Source of the DNA: Hippopus hippopus
Lineage: Eukaryota > Mollusca > Bivalvia > Cardiida > Cardiidae
Reading direction: 5' to 3'
NCBI GenBank assembly: GCA_946811185.2
Contig: OX328111.1
Coordinates: 41,838,388 to 41,902,387, forward strand
DNA length: 64,000 nucleotides
The notes under the pieces were generated by a model that searched no databases, was not told the origin of the DNA, and saw only the letters and a list, made by a program, of their open reading frames with translations. Position numbers and translations under genes: made by a program. Shown here piece by piece: positions 34,289-47,433 of the stretch. Positions within the stretch are counted from its first letter, which is position 1; the number at the start of each line of letters is the position of its first letter.

Positions 34289-36964
34289 CTGAAAAAGATG
34301 AAAGAAAAACAGATTTATAAATGAGCCATGCTCTTTGAAAAGGGGATTTAATGCATTGGCAGGAAGAACTGAAGTCCATGCAGGCTGACCTGGGTCGAAA
34401 CCTTTTGTTGCTGTTCAGTCATCTACATGTAAAAGGTCCAGTCAACATCATGATTCAGTCTGTTGTCAGACAAAACTGATTTCATGAATCCATAATTATG
34501 TGATGATTTGCTTTGTATGATGATCACAGGGATGCATCATGACCCCTTTTGATGAAGTGTGGTTCAAATAATCATATTACTTTTGCAGTGATCCCTTGGT
34601 AACTTTAAAAACATTGTGGAAGAGTGTGAAACCTTTACCAAATGAACAAAATTCTAGACTTGTCCAAACTGAAAGCATTTGCAAACAAATTAAATATGGC
34701 TCAAATGATGATTTCTGTCTTTAAAAAGGTAGAAAGCAATGTGGGAAAGAGACTATTGTAAACACTGTTGAAAGAGAGGAAAATGCTGCAAACCAGCATT
34801 ATCTCCTTTTCCCATTGTGTTTTCTATTCTTTTGAAGACATTTAGCATCAGCAATGTATCATTTTTCATCTTCAAGTACTTTTAAGTTCAATTTTCTTTC
34901 CATCTTTCTTTTATGTGTTTTTTTCACTTTTTCTTTGTATCATACTTTATATACATGCAATAACTGGAAATTGGAGAGGAACTCTATAAGCTTTGCTTCC
35001 ATTCCAATACACTTCTACTGGATGATCTTTGTTATTTGAATGTACAAACTGTTTATTATGTATATTGTATCTGTTGAGTAAATTATTTAGGTACTCGAGA
35101 TTTCAGCAAGTATAAAATTGTGTTCTTTGGCAGAGTTATATCGGCAAAAAATGTTTTGGGTAAAAAGGAGAAAAAGGTGGTTGCCAGAATTTTCTTTCTC
35201 CAAAGCCCATAAAAACTGTGGAAAGCCTTTATTTCTTGGGATCACAAAAACACGAAAGTGAAGGTGGAGATAAAGGGTCTAACAATTAACTTTTTACCAG
35301 AAAACAAAATTGACAGCATTTGCAGATGAAAAATTAAATTTTGCTCAAGAGATGCATTTTTTCTTTAAACGGATGGAAACATTGTGGGAAAAGGAGAAAA
35401 TGCTGGTTAGCAGCATTTTCTCTTTTTCTGGCAATGTTTTCATAAGCCGGGGGGGGGGGGGATTAGGTCACAAAAATGCATGATTCTTTGGTAAAAGATT
35501 TAACTTCTTACAAAATAATTCTAAGATTTTAACAACCCTTAACAAGAAGGCTTTTGAAAACAATGTGGCAAAAGAAGAAAAATATTAATTTTGTAACCAG
35601 CATGTTCTCCTTCATTTTTTACTATGTTTTCTACCCAAGTAATTACATTTTCATCTTTTGAGTCAAATCTAACACATCTACAAATTCTTTCATTTCAGAA
35701 ATGTCTACAATTTTGTTGTTTGGTAAAAGAGCAGTAAGTTCTAAACCATAAGACAAAGTTTTAGCACTGTCCAAATTACACTTGCAGACGACAAATGCTA
35801 CTTAAAACATAAAATTTGTCTTTCATATGGTAGAAAATGTCGTGGGAAAAGGAGAAAATACTGGTTATCAGCATTTTCTCCTTTTCCCACAATGTTTTCA
35901 AAAGCCTTCTTTCTCAGGGTTGTTACAAATCGGCATAGTACGGTTAAGGTTTAACTTGTACATGCTGTCTAAATTTAGCAGGTATGGTAATGAATTAAAT
36001 TTTTACCAGCGAACGCTACAGGGAATTAAGAAAGTGACACAGTCGAGGCAGTATTTGTAAGCATTCAAGGTGAAAAATGACATTACCCGAACATATCACT
36101 GTCTCTATTGTCATCCTACATATGTCAGAAACTGTCATGTCATGAGAGCTTTATTCTTACTTTTATTGTTACCTGTCACTTGGCTCACAATTCCTATTGT
36201 TTTAACTTTTAAAGACACATCCTTACATCTATAGAGAAAAACACTTAAAATTTGATAGACTGTGGAATGGCTGAGAATTTAGTCAGTTGTGTAAACACAT
36301 TAATTACCCATATATGTTATGCAAGGGTTAGATACATTATACTGATCTGAAATCTTTGATTTCATACCAATAATGTCACAACACTGATTTCTTTGATGGC
36401 CTCCAGAAAATGAACTGCATTTTCTATCAGTTGTAATCTATGCAACCTAGCACCAGTCAGGGGCAACATTTGGCATGAAGATACAAGAATGATTATAGTT
36501 TGACAAAATTAGATGAAATGGGTTAAAAACTGGCTGAAAACAAGTATCCATGAATCTTTACCCAGACAAAATTTTAGACCTGTCCAATTGGAAGCTTTTG
36601 CAAATGACATGGAATGTGGCTGAAATGATTAAATTTGTCCATAAAATGGAAGAAAACACTGTGGAGAAAGAAAATTTCCTGGTTATTTTCAAAGGCCTTT
36701 TCCACTACAGTCATTGAAGCACAGAATCGTGTGGCAAGGAGTTAACTCTTTCATTAGTCTTTCACTACTAATACATTTCCTCTTATTCAATGGATACAAA
36801 ATGAAGTTCTGCTGCAAACTGAAGTGATAGTAAGCTCACGGATTTGAATCTAGGATTGAAAAACAATTGGCCAACTCACCAACCCCTAAGCAAAAAGTGG
36901 GCTAATTTGAAATTTGAAGTATGCCATTTAAAACAGAATATCTTAATACATAAATAGCATAGAC

Positions 36965-37213
36965 AAGCACTCATGTTGTAGGTAATAAATAGAATTGCCT
37001 CAGTGAGAATTCTAACAAGTACATGACTGTATTTCCTGGCTTTCTCACACCAGTACGGACATAACTTTCTTTCCAAGTTACTGACTACTTTCCTCACATG
37101 CATCAGAGATGAGATTTGAATAAAACACTGCAAAGAAAGTTTGCTGGGTATCAAATCCGCAACCACCTGGTCGTAAGTCAGATACACTAACCACTGAGCT
37201 ACCCAGCCTGGCG
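36965..37213 (-). mobile_element. tRNA-derived SINE, second copy
   Basis: The minus strand starts GGCTGGGTAGCTCAGTGGTT, with an A-box-like TAGCTCAGTGGTTAG and a B-box-like GGATTTGATACCC (37146-37158). The body shares AGTTACTTGGAAAGAAAG and GTGAGAAAGCCAGGAAA with 23065-23316. It lies within the 17.7-kb dvl intron. Confidence 0.7.
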
Positions 37214-38300
37214 ATACATAGATGTGGTATGCTACAACGTTATAACAGGAGATAACAAAAAAAGTCATACAATCTTATAACAGGAAAAAACAAGTTAACC
37301 TTTTCTCAAACAACTTTTTTTTTTACTCTTTCAATTTTGCAACATCTGCAGAGGACAAGTCAAAATTAGCACAAATGTGCTTACTTTTAATGATAGGGTA
37401 GAAAACACTGTAGGAAAAGGAGAAAATGCTGGTTACCAGCATTTTCTCCTTTTTCAACATTGTTTTCAAAAGCCCGCCTGATCCAGGTGTTAAAAATCAG
37501 GATTAAGTAGTGGAAGGTTAAAAAGGTCAATTACACAAAATAAGGTATTTGATCTATTTCCATCTCTTACATAAGCTAACTTTCTAAACATGTCCAAATC
37601 AAAAAAACTTTTGGAAACAATGCATTAAAATTTGCACAAATGATGATATTTGTCTTTAAGCCTTGAACACACAATCCCGAGTTTTAACAACTCTTTGGAA
37701 GAAGGCTTTTGAAAACATTGTACAAAAAGGAAAAAATACAAAAAGGAAAAAATGCTGGTAAACAGCATTTTCTCCAAAAAAAAAATGCTAGTAAAACAGC
37801 ATTTTCTCCTATTTCCACAATTTTTTCTACCCATCTCAAACCAAATTTCAATTTTTGAGTGACACTGAATATATTGTCTACAAACTTTAATGCTTTCAAT
37901 TTGAACTAGTCTGAAATTTTGTCTATTGGTAAAGAGTTAAAAGGATAGAAAACTTAGCGGAAAAGGAAAATTTCCTGGTTACCAGCTTTTTCTCCTTTTC
38001 CAACATTACTTTCAAAGCCTTTTTCGTCAAAATCTCCAAAACATGCTAGCATTTAAAAAAGGACTCCAATGAATTTCATAAGAACCAATATTACTTCATA
38101 TTTTGAACATTAATCTGTAATCTGTCTCTTTTAACACATCTTGCTCATTTTAATTGCAAATGCCATGTGCATGTTTTGAGATCGTGACATTATGTTTTTC
38201 ACATCTTATCTTAACCCTTTACTACACTATGCCAAATTTTAATGACCCCCAAGAGAGAAGGCCTTTTGAAAACATTGTGAGAAAAGAGGAAAATGCTGGT

Positions 38301-38612
38301 AATTGCTGAAACACTGTGGCAGTACTGAGCCTAGGCTGCGCCATAAATGAAATTTCTGGAGTGGCCGGGCAAATTCACATGGTTACGAGTGGATGATTCC
38401 AACAGGGTATATGTCAGGTTTGTTGCGAGTCTGCTTTGAAACTTTCAAAAACCATTTGCATGCAACGAGGGTTGTAGTAATATACATACAAGTATACTTT
38501 ACAGGCATAAAGTCAGCTTTTTTTGACGTGGTCTTTGTCCCCCTGTTTTACAGAATGTCCCATTAGATTTTACCCAGGGGGACACTGGTGTCCCTCAATA
38601 TTTTTGACCTAG
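38301..38612. mobile_element. unidentified about 310-bp insertion at the centre of a MITE palindrome
   Basis: A minus TTAA MITE breaks at its palindrome centre (AAAATGCTGGTAA) and resumes after about 310 bp (CCAGCATTTTTTCC). The insert begins TTGCTGAAACACTGTGGCAG and contains an imperfect hairpin GTCCCCCTG...CAGGGGGAC. No ORF and no clear target duplication. Confidence 0.55.
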
Positions 38613-39755
38613 GAACCCAGCATTTTTTCCATTTCCAACAGTGTTTTCTACCCTTTTAATTAAAAAAGCAATTCTTTGAGCCACACTTATTTTGTCCTCT
38701 GCAAGTGCTTTTAATTTGGACAAGTCTAGAATTTTTTTGTCAGGTAAAGGGTTGTGTTTTTTTTTCTTTTTGTCACATGCACTAGCATTTTTAATAGGTC
38801 TAAATTTGGCATGTCAGGTAAATAGACCATCTAAATTATCACTACATCCATCTCTCACTATCATATATGCAAATTCTTTAGAGGTAAACAACCTCGCTTC
38901 ATTTAGATGCACTCTGGTGCTTCTTGACCATGTACCACATTATCGCAAGTTTTAACTGCAATGAGGAAGATGGCTTTTGAAAATATTGTGTGAAAAGAAG
39001 AAAATGCTAGTAACCAGCATTTTCTCCTTTTCCCACAAAGTTTTCTACCTTTCCAAAAACAAACTTCAATTTCTGAGTCATATTTATTTTGTCATCTGCA
39101 AGCTCTCTCAATTTTGACAAGTGTACGACTTTGTCGTAGAGTAAAAAATTACAGGTGGCAGAAAATGATGAGACTTGTTTTTGGAAAGGGTACAAAACTT
39201 TGGGGAAAGGAGATACCAGCTATTTTCTCCTTTTCCCACTATGTTTTCAAAAACCTTCTTTCTGAGGATCATGAAAACACCAGATAGTTTAGTAAAGTGG
39301 TAACCATTAGTTACCTATTGTTAACAGGTTGGAAATGAAAAATACAGTAGAGCCTGATCAAACTGCAAAACCCTGCATCTGATCAAGATCACCATTAGTC
39401 CGTTCTTTTTCTTCTTCAAACTGATGATTTATTTAACCCTCTACCACACAATCCTGAGTTATAACGACTAGGAGAAAGAAAGCTTTAGTTAAACAATAGG
39501 AATAGGGAGAAAATCCTGTTAAGCAGCATTTTCTCCTTCTCCCACAATGTTTTCTACTCTTTCACAAAAAATATTGAAACTCCTCTCACGTTTAAAGTTT
39601 TGTCTGCAAATGCTGTCAATTTGGACTACTCAAAATTTTTGTTGTTTGGTAAAGACTGAACTGTAGTAGATTTGTTGACAAGTATTGGAAAGCTTGCACA
39701 ATTACAAATTAAGGATTACACAAGAGGCCATCCTATTGTGTGGTTTTCAACATTA

Positions 39756-42072
39756 CGAGGGTTGTCCCAATTAATCGTAGACATCGTCATTAAAACTGAA
39801 AACTCTTAAAGGATTTTTGCAATTTTTTCACAAATTAAGCCTATACCATATTACACTATTTTGACGAGGGCCATGATCCAAGAGTTTTGGATTGAAAATG
39901 TGGCCTCTAGAGCGTACACAAAGTTTTTTAAAGATTTGACCTAGTGACCTAGTTTTTGACCCAACATGACCCATTTTCGAACTCGTCTGAGATGTCATCA
40001 AGACAAACATAGTGACCAAGTTTCATGAGTATCGGACTAAAAATGTGGCCTCTAGAGCATACATGAGGTTTTTCTGAGATTTGACCTAGTGACCTAGTTT
40101 TTGACCCAACATGACCCATTTTCGAACTCGTTCGAGATATCATCAAGACAAATATTCTGACCAAATTTCATGAATATCGGACTGAAAATGTGGCCTCTAG
40201 AGCGTACATGAGGTTTTTCTAAGATTTGACCTGGTGACCTAGTTTTTGACCCGACATGACCCAACTTCGAACTCGTTCGAGATATCATCAAGACAAACAT
40301 TCTGACCAACTTTCAAGAGTTTTAGACTGAAAATGTGGCCTCTAGAGCGTACACAAGGTTTTTCTATGATTTGACCTAGAGACCTAGTTTTTGACCTGAC
40401 ATGACCCATTTTCGAACTCGTCCAAGATGTCATCAAAACAAACATTCTGATCAACTCTCAAGAGTTTTGGACTGAAAATGTGGCCTCTAGAGCGTACACA
40501 AGGTTTTTCTAAGATTTGACCTAGTGACCTAGTTTTTGATCTAACATGACCCACTTATGAACTTGTCCGAGATATCATCAAGACAAATATTCTGATCAAG
40601 TTTCATAAGTATTGGACTGAAAATGTGGTCTCTAGAACATACATGAGGTTTTTTCTTAGATTTGACCTAGTGACCTAGTTTTTGACACAAAATGACCCAT
40701 TTTCGAACTCGTCCGAGATATCATCAAGACAAACATTCTGACCAACTTTCAAGAGTTTTGGACTGAAAATGTAGCCTCTAGAGCGTACACAAGGTTTTTC
40801 TAAGATTTGACCTAGTGACCTAGTTTTTGACCCGACATGACCCATTTTCAATCTTGTCCGAGATATTATCAAGACAAACATTCTGACCAAGTTTCATGAG
40901 TATCGGACTTAAAATGTGGCCTCTAGAGCGTACACAAGGTTTTTCTAAGATTTGACCTAGTGACCTAGTTTTTGACCCGACATGACCCATTTTCAAACTT
41001 GTTCGAGATATCATCAAGACAAACATTCTGACCAAGTTTCAGGAGTATCGGACTGAAAATGTGGCCTGTAGAGTGTACACAAGGTAAAAGTTGACGACGC
41101 ACGACGGATTTCGCACGACGGACACAGCACGATCACAAAAGCTCACCTTGAGCACTTCGTGCTCATGTGAGCTAAAAAATCAAGATGAAATCCTTTCTGA
41201 TGCACTTCTTATAAGAATTTTAACAAGACCATGGACCGACGAGCGGCGCACGTCATAACCTCATCCAATCATTTTTGAAAAACACAATGCAACACTAATC
41301 CTTTTCAAATTGTGATCAACGAATTTCATGTGGTGATCGACCCGTCATGCAAATGTGTTCTCAAACCACACTTTATTCGGTGTTTTATTCATGTGTATAA
41401 TGGCGTTCTTGATTGTCTCGTCCTCATATTTACGTTTTGGTTTTCTTCTGTTTGATTCAATGACATTTTGCCTTGCTTGTGCTTCTTTAATGCTACATCT
41501 CTTCTGTTTTCACCTTGGTCCGATCACTATTTGTCCTGACTAAAGCCTTTATGTCGTTTTATGCATGACCCTCAATACGAAGCCATACCTTTTATGCTGT
41601 TTCTGTTTTCTTTACAGTGTCCAGAACTAAAACCAGTGATGTTATGGTGCGCCGCTGTTTCTTCAAACGTTGCAGTTTTCTTGATACAGCTTCATTATGT
41701 AGTTTCCATCAAACATGCACAATTAAATAACAAACAGCGCCAGGCATTTGAAATTGGATACAAATGCGTTACAATACTTAATCATTACAACAATGACAGC
41801 TTTTTGGTGGAAAAATGAAATTCAGTTACTGAAATTATGCCAGTTATCTGGCATTTCATATTCAAAATATCGCAGATTTTAGCGAGCGCCACTTAAACAC
41901 ACCGCCGTTCGAATTAATCATTTTATAAGAATCTATATCATTTACATTTAAAATAAAAGTTTTTGGGAATCATCAGAAGTGGATGAAAAATATATAGAGA
42001 GAATGTTAAGTTGGTTTGATGTTTATAACCTAAGCTATTTAGAGTGTCTACGATTTATTGGGACAACCCTCA
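39756..42072. mobile_element. TA-flanked element with 29-bp inverted ends, carrying a nested HINE
   Basis: Left end GAGGGTTGTCCCAATTAATC at 39757 pairs with the reverse complement GAGGGTTGTCCCAATAAATC at the right end. About 27 of 29 positions match, and TA lies outside each end (39754-39755, 42073-42074). These are mariner-like features. Length is 2317 bp, but about 1.3 kb of this is the tandem-repeat element at about 39870-41176, evidently a later insertion. In the remaining 41180-42045 I do not recognise a transposase; ORFs such as 41561-41818 match no family I know. Confidence 0.65.
39870..41176 (+). repeat. 145-bp tandem array (about 8 units) of a Helentron-like (HINE/pearl-type) element
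   Basis: The phrase GATTTGACCTAGTGACCTAG recurs at about 39933, 40078, 40223, 40368, 40513, 40659, 40804 and 40949, a strict 145-146 bp period. After the array comes a unique tail ending in the hairpin TGAGCACTTCGTGCTCA (about 41149-41165), six bases, then CTAA and an A run (41172-41176). A 3' hairpin shortly before CTAA, with a central satellite array, is the architecture of Helitron/Helentron-derived non-autonomous elements (pearl elements in bivalves). The chained 71-codon minus ORFs (40094-41035) are products of the repeat. The period is not a multiple of three, so these are not genes. Confidence 0.8.
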
Positions 42073-45000
42073 TAATTCAGTTATATTGCAGCAGCCCGTG
42101 CATCTTTCCATCCCTTCCTGGGGTTTCCTACCAGTACATTGCATACTATTCTACCCAAGCCACTGGCTGTTTTCCCATATAACCGTCAGAACAATGATCA
42201 GCAGTGAGAGAAGAATGAATCCTGTCGCAACGGCTATCATCAATTGTTGGAAAGAAACTGGCCTAACTGAGGATTCAAATCAGTGACCCCCTATGGTTAA
42301 GTCCTGTATGCTACCAATGCTATCGACAGCGCCTTTGGGGCTTGGCTCCTATTAGCATTTGTATTGTCATGGAAATACACAAAAAAATCATTAAAGAAAT
42401 AACAGTGAATTTATTTCAACGAGTAATTCAATAAAATCGCACTTGAATAGACAAAATATTAAGCATATGTAATCAAATATCAAAAAAGTAAGTTGATCAA
42501 ATAGCAAACCTCTATGTGAAGAAAAATCAATACAAATTGTATTTTTTTCTCACAGTGTTATCTCTTTGGAAAGCTCGTCAATATATCGCTTTGAGATAAA
42601 AACTTACATACTTGGAACCTTTCTACGCTGATAAATCAGGCAGAAATGCATTCACAGTATATCAGTGGAGGCTCACCATCTGGCCATACCAGAAAACAAC
42701 TCTACTCCTAGATTCAAACCTTTGACCTCCAGCTTCATTGATGATGCTTTCTTAAGTGAGCCCTGATAGTGGTATATGCAGTCGACTTGAGATTGATATA
42801 AATCTTTACATCTCTCAGATCAGGAAAGGTAACTCAATGTTGCATTTCTAATTTGCTAAATATTTATCTCCCTTCAGACAGCAAATAGATAGAGATGCTG
42901 CACTTGAAATCATTGTTGAAGCTATTGTCCATTTGATTAGATATAAGCAGTTTGTTCTGATGCCATACGTCACCATGCCTGACAGTGCCAAAATGATGTG
43001 AAATTAGTTTCTAAAGCCAAAAGTATAGATCAAGGAGATACAACAGAACAAGCAGTCTTATCTTGTATACAAACAGTCCGATACTGTGTCAAATATCATT
43101 ACACAAGTATAAATATCCATCAGTCATGATCATAACCATTCTTAAGGAGACCTTTAACAATGAACCCTTCTTTTAATGATTCAAAGGTTAACTCTACACC
43201 AGATGACAAAATTGTAGACTTGTCCTAATTAAAAGCATTTGCAGACTGTAGATTAAATGTAGAACAAATCAATGGATTCATTCTTAAAGATGATCGCTAC
43301 AGTTTCACAATTTTTGGGAAACATTCAGAATTTCATGAAACTTTGTTTGGTGATAGTATATTATCTGATCTACAAAAATAAGAGATAAAAAAAAAGGGTG
43401 GGTCACCAGCTTTGGGAAAATTCTATGAATATTTCTTTTAGTACACCCTGTATTGCGGCAGTTCAGGATGAAATTTCACCTATGAAAACTAAGTCTTTGT
43501 ATATTTTTTTAAATGACAACAAATATAAGCAAATTTTATGTCATTGTATTGATGAAACATCAAATTTAATGAAAAAAATAATTTAGAGTATACCGAGTAT
43601 CAATCTTTAAAAAAAAGAAAACCAGTAACTTATGGCTAAAACACCTTTATTTTGGAAAAAACAAAAAAAAACAAAGAGTATCTTTTAAAGTTATTATTTC
43701 TTTTTAATGTTCTAACATTCAGATTTTTCTTATTTTTTCTATAAATAATATTCAGGTACTAAACTAAAAGAATCAGGCTTAAAATAAATAGGTCACCAGC
43801 CTTATTTTTTAAGAAAATACATTTTAAGTTTGTGGGTGGGGCATTAACTAAAGAGGAAATGTAGGGTTTGTCAAAGACAAAGACATTATATCAAGTAATA
43901 TATCAAGTAAATTATCTCAATTTTTTCAACATTTCAACAATGTTTATGAGAATCAAGTTTGTTGGTCATAATAAACCAATCCATAGCATATAAACGTAAT
44001 ACTGATGTTAGCATTTCACCCATTACCAAACGACTTATTTTAGACTCTTCTAAATTTGACGCGTTTGCAGATGCTAAACCAAAACCTGGTATTCATGTAT
44101 CACAGTTCTTTGATGGATCAGAAATCACTGTGCGAAAAGGAGAATTCATTCACTAGGAGCAATTTCTCCTTTTGACATCAATGTTTTCTAATGTTGTCTG
44201 CTGCAGACTCATCAAGCTAAGGGATAACCTGGTAAAGGAGAAAGAGTTACAGCCCCTCTGGCATATTAAAGTATTGAATGACTTGATACATAAACTTGAA
44301 ATAGATCTATTACAAAAATTATGACATCTATCACATTATTCAGCGTGTGATAATTTTGAGATCTAGACATGAATATTAGCAAATCTGCAATTTATGGCAA
44401 ATTGCCAACCTTCCATACAAACCCTATCAAAGACCAAACAAACAATCAAAAAATAAATTTACTCAGAAAAAGAAATGAAAAAATCTTTCTAATGTGTGGT
44501 CCTGCAAATCCAAATCACCTTCATTTTCATCTGAATGCCCTCAATCTAGCATTACAAGGATTTATACAGCTGAACAGGCTAACGGTTACCTTTACACCAG
44601 CAGTTAACTCTTTATCAGTCAGTTGTTGATTTTCTGTTTTACTGCACTGTCTGTGTAAATAAACCTGGGTTATTTATAGCACAGCAACCAATCACGGGTA
44701 ATGTTTTGCACCACCAGATATGCAAGGAAAGGTGTAAACAAGGAATTTATTATCTCTTTCTACAGTTTCCTGGCGGAAATATTTTGTATCTAAATGGTCG
44801 TCAAGATGATATTTTGAGGAGTGCTCTCAAATTAAAGTTACTGATTTGAAGAGAAAGATGGAATATACTGAAACAATTTGTAGTTTTTGATCTCTACTTC
44901 AGGAATTAATGACAGAATCTTTATGATTTGCATAGTCCCTGGCACAAACATATGAACAGCCTGACATTGGTTTTCTAAGGTTTGTATGAAATTCAATGGT

Positions 45001-47433
45001 CACTTATAGGGGTATAATGGTCCAAAAATGTGCAACTTGTATGGTCGCTGGTTGGAGACACCAGGGGGTCTTCTATTACAGGTCATTAACACAGCAAATT
45101 TCGTCAGGAGGAATTTCTAGAGGTCCTTTACAGGGGGTCGTTTAATGCATGTGGTCACTGGCACAGGTTTGACTGTATTCTATTCTGACAACAATTTCTG
45201 ACAGCTGTTCCATGTTTCTGAATCTTTAAAGCGAAGCACTTCTTTAAAGTTCTTCAAAATTGAGCAGTCATTCACAGTCTGTAAACTGATACCTGGAAAG
45301 TAAAAACACAAATTATATTATTATATAATTTTCCTTTTCATATTATTTATCAATGACGGTAAATACCACTATGCTGACAAAGGAACTACCAACTTACAAA
45401 AGAACTATCAGAGGAAAAAGAAAATGATTGATTGGTAGATTGTATGGTGCTTGACAATGTTTTCAAATTATTTCTGTTAAATTGCAGCAGACAGTGCAAA
45501 TATCAATGCTTTCCTGGAGTTTCTCATACCAGTACTTTGCACAATATTCTTCCCCAGCCACTGGCTACTTTCCCGAGTGACCATTGTCAAAACAATAATC
45601 AGCAACAACAGAGGAATGAATTCTGTCGCAATGAGTATCATCAATCCTCGGACAGAAATTGGCCAAGCTGGGGATACTCACCAGAAACCCCCGTTCTTAA
45701 GTCCTGTATGCTACCAACTGCACTACAAGGGCTAATCAAACAGTAAATGACTCGTGAATGATATGGGAAAATCATGTATAAAAAATGCAATTTATGATAA
45801 AATTTTCAAAGCTAAATTGTTTCACTTTTAAAACTTTAATTCATTCCATTTATCCTTATCTTACAAGGGGTTTTGAAAGATTTTGCTAAACTTTGTATAA
45901 GAACATAATGAGATACAGGATTTAAATTTACCGATGTATGAGACAAATTTTTCTAACAGACAGATTTTTTTAAAACTTTGCACATACAAAGCTCATCATG
46001 TCTCTAGGAGATTACAGTAAAAAAAGATGTGGGTCACCATGCTTGTTTCTGAGAAATTTGCCTTTGAAAAAGGTATATTCAGTTAAAAAATTCAACTTAT
46101 ATTGGATATACATCATTTTAATGACAAAAAATATATAAAGCCTGGTTTTGACATGGTAAATGTACAAATATTCATGTTATATTATAGACCATTGAGTTAA
46201 AAAGAGAGATAATTTGATCGAATTAAGGGTTAATCTTAAAAAAATACATACTTTCTAACAAACAGATTTTTCTTATACTTTCCACACTTAAAGTATTTAT
46301 AATTCTAAACAATAAGAAAAAATAAAAATGGCACCTATCCGTGCTTATTTCATCAGAAAACAAGGTTGAAGGTCACTGTGGAAGTTCTTTTTTCAAGAGA
46401 AAAAAATAGGATAAAAGCTCAGCAGACATGGTGGGAAAAGGAGAAATTACTTATTAGGAGCAATTTCTCCTTTTCCAACAATAATTTTTAAAGTGGAAAC
46501 AGCTATACTTCCACATCTTTAAATTTCCTGCCTTTGTTTCCTTGTTTGGTGTGTAATGCCATGTCAGCAGCATTTTAATTATTTCACGGTGACAGTTCAC
46601 AGATCCATTTTTTTTTCTCCTCACTAATACTACCCGAAGAAAGTGTGACTTGTTTCAGTGCACCAATAGTATTACCATTATGTGCAAAAAATATGTATGT
46701 GCACTTTTGATTCGATATCCACGACAAAAATACATGCGCAGTAGGATGCGCGCCAACATTTGTCATATACGTCGTTAACAACAATTTCATACTAAAATTC
46801 AGTTTATTCCAAACTTTTTCAGCTGGATTATTCCTGTAGTATTCTAGAAATATGTTTTAAAATCATAGCAAGAAAAAGGGTTATTCAGCAACATAAAATT
46901 GTTGGATGATAAAAGTTGGAAGGGTTTTTGGCAATTTGTAGGGGGGGGGAAATGTGTATGGATAGATATTCTTTCATCTGTATATCTGTGTAATTTTTGG
47001 TGCTTTTTGGACAGAGTGTGCAATGTGTGGGATGACTAACCATTTATATTAAGGAGGATTCAAATTCCTTTTTCGAAGATAATGCCATTTCTTTATCATA
47101 TATACAATGGGAAAAGGAAAAAATACTAGTAACTAGAATTCTGTCCTTTTCCCACAATATTTTGTGCTTTAAAAAAGAAATCTCATTACATGAGCTGCTA
47201 CAAATTTGTTGACTGCAAATGTTATGGACAAGTCTGAGTAAGACCCTGACTTAAAGGAATAACAATGCATATGCTTTTTCCAAATGTTCATACCCAAAAT
47301 TATGACCTTCACCTATGGCAAACATGTTTGACCAATGTTTTTTTTTCTTTTTTATCACAAATAACGTCAAATTGAAGTATCAAATCTATTACAGCAGAGG
47401 ACACTTCACATGACTTAGGAAATAAAACTGTCA

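Noticed and set aside
39828..41035. Series of similar 71-codon minus-strand ORFs suggesting a repeated protein
   Set aside because: They arise from a 145-bp tandem repeat whose period is not a multiple of three. Each ORF restarts in a new frame and reads into the next unit, and there is no family signature.
39756..42072. CRISPR-like or bacterial repeat array
   Set aside because: Repeats of 145 bp without unique spacers, in a genome with spliced animal genes. It is a transposon-borne satellite.
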